Source: 188UL27-1 sp038526275
GTDB lineage: Bacteria; Pseudomonadota; Alphaproteobacteria; Rhodobacterales; Rhodobacteraceae
Assembly: GCA_038526275.1 (NCBI GenBank)
Contig: JBCBGY010000008.1
Location: 1 to 49,542 of the forward strand
DNA length: 49,542 nt
Direction: 5' to 3'
Shown: positions 48,895 to 49,542 of the stretch, piece by piece
Layout of the letters: each line of letters starts with the position of its first letter
Position numbering within the stretch: the first letter of the stretch is position 1
Translations under genes and position numbers: made by a program
The notes under the pieces: model-generated
Databases searched by the model: none
The model's input: only the letters and a program-made list of their open reading frames with translations
Told to the model about the DNA's origin: nothing

Positions 48895-49542
48895 TTAGGT
48901 CCGCCGCCGTCGGCGCGGACGTTCCCGCGCGACGCTGTTTTCTTCAGTCCCGTCTGTGAGTGACGAAAATCCACCAATGGACTCGGAGACTTGATCGAGC
49001 GTCGGTCGGGGCGCAGCAGGGCGGGTGGCAAGGGCGTGACGCATCGCCTTTAGATGGTCCGGTGTTGTGCCGCAGCAGCCACCGATGATGCGCGCACCCG
49101 CGTCCCGCGCCATGCAGGCATAGTCTGCCATCAGTTCCGGAGTGCCGTCATAGTGGATATTGCCATCCACATATTTCGGGATACCCGCATTGCCCTTGGC
49201 GATGATGGGGGTTTCCGTTCCGGCGGAACTGAAACCCAGAACGGTCCGCAACAGGTCTGACGATCCGACACCGCAATTGGCACCATAGGCCAGCGGGGGA
49301 TAGTCGAGCCCGTGAATCAAAGAGTGCAGCCCCAATGATGTCAGGCCCATCATTGTGCGGCCTGCCGTGTCAAAGCTCATGGTCACGCACCACGGCATAC
49401 CGGCCAATTTGGCCGCTTCGCCCGCAGCCCGCAACTCTTCAGGTGCGGAGAGCGTTTCGACCCAAAGCACGTCGACGCCGCCTTCCTTCAGACCCTCGGC
49501 CTGTTCATGGAACATCTCAACGGCGCCAGAGAAGGTCAGGGG
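48895..49542 (-). CDS. bmt: Homocysteine S-methyltransferase family protein (partial)
   Basis: Only the C-terminal part (about 215 residues) is visible; the frame stays open to the right edge. The zinc-binding motifs GANCGVGSSDLLRTV and GARIIGGCCGTTPDHLKAM are intact, and GLDYPPLAYGANCG agrees with the betaine-homocysteine methyltransferase branch seen in Roseobacters. The last 40 residues are a Ser/Arg-rich tail. It transfers a methyl group, probably from glycine betaine, to homocysteine. With the corrinoid and DUF1638 genes on the same strand it suggests one-carbon transfer from methylated osmolytes. Confidence 0.88.
   Translation of the reverse strand, partial: PLTFSGAVEMFHEQAEGLKEGGVDVLWVETLSAPEELRAAGEAAKLAGMPWCVTMSFDTAGRTMMGLTSLGLHSLIHGLDYPPLAYGANCGVGSSDLLRTVLGFSSAGTETPIIAKGNAGIPKYVDGNIHYDGTPELMADYACMARDAGARIIGGCCGTTPDHLKAMRHALATRPAAPRPTLDQVSESIGGFSSLTDGTEENSVARERPRRRRRT

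Overview
The window reads as chromosomal DNA of a Roseobacter-group alphaproteobacterium (Rhodobacterales). Pointers are the GC-rich coding style, the DUF177-rpmF-plsX-fabH-ihfA-merR order, the long alphaproteobacterial dCTP deaminase, the corrinoid protein/DUF1638/homocysteine methyltransferase set, a VPLPA-CTERM protein, and candidate sites of the alphaproteobacterial LexA (GTTC-N7-GTTC) and CtrA (TTAA-N7-TTAA) type. I see no insertion sequence, integrase, phage gene or CRISPR array. The species cannot be named from what is visible.

Layout. (1) 1-8205, minus strand: one transcription-direction block encoding a membrane Ser/Thr kinase with a periplasmic tail, an FHA protein, a PP2C phosphatase, a GTPase and a dynamin-like GTPase cut by the left edge. 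It looks like a self-contained Thr-phosphorylation circuit wired to two unlike GTPases, and is the best candidate for an undescribed system. (2) 8453-17295: a carbon-phosphorus lyase cluster: PhnF repressor, divergent phnGHIJKLN, a 2H-phosphoesterase-like gene on the opposite strand, phnM and a glycerophosphodiester phosphodiesterase. A perfect palindrome lies between phnF and phnG. No transporter genes are present. (3) 17317-25973: tRNA-Glu, recJ, a small conserved-looking hypothetical, glpX, pepN, a methyltransferase, and a VOC-protein/WYL-regulator pair. (4) 26055-34628: a membrane protein with a short secreted partner, a photolyase/cryptochrome with a VPLPA-CTERM protein and a 51-residue DUF2256 protein, malate synthase G, a pentapeptide-repeat protein, and argS with an apparent ATA start codon. 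(5) 34714-39762: SPOR protein, nagZ, scpA, scpB in one run, then kptA and dcd on the other strand. (6) 39836-44198, minus strand: DUF177, rpmF, plsX, fabH, ihfA, merR and tRNA-Pro (fatty acid/phospholipid initiation with ribosomal protein L32). (7) 44277-49542: bamE, a lipoprotein, sufE, DUF1638, a corrinoid protein, a radical SAM gene preceded by a LexA-type box, and the C-terminal part of a homocysteine S-methyltransferase.

Scattered through the intergenic spaces are four copies of one 34-nt element. Three sit directly behind a different perfect GC-rich hairpin just downstream of a gene, which suggests a species- or clade-specific 3'-end/terminator-like module. All functions are assigned by eye from protein motifs and gene order; no database search was run.
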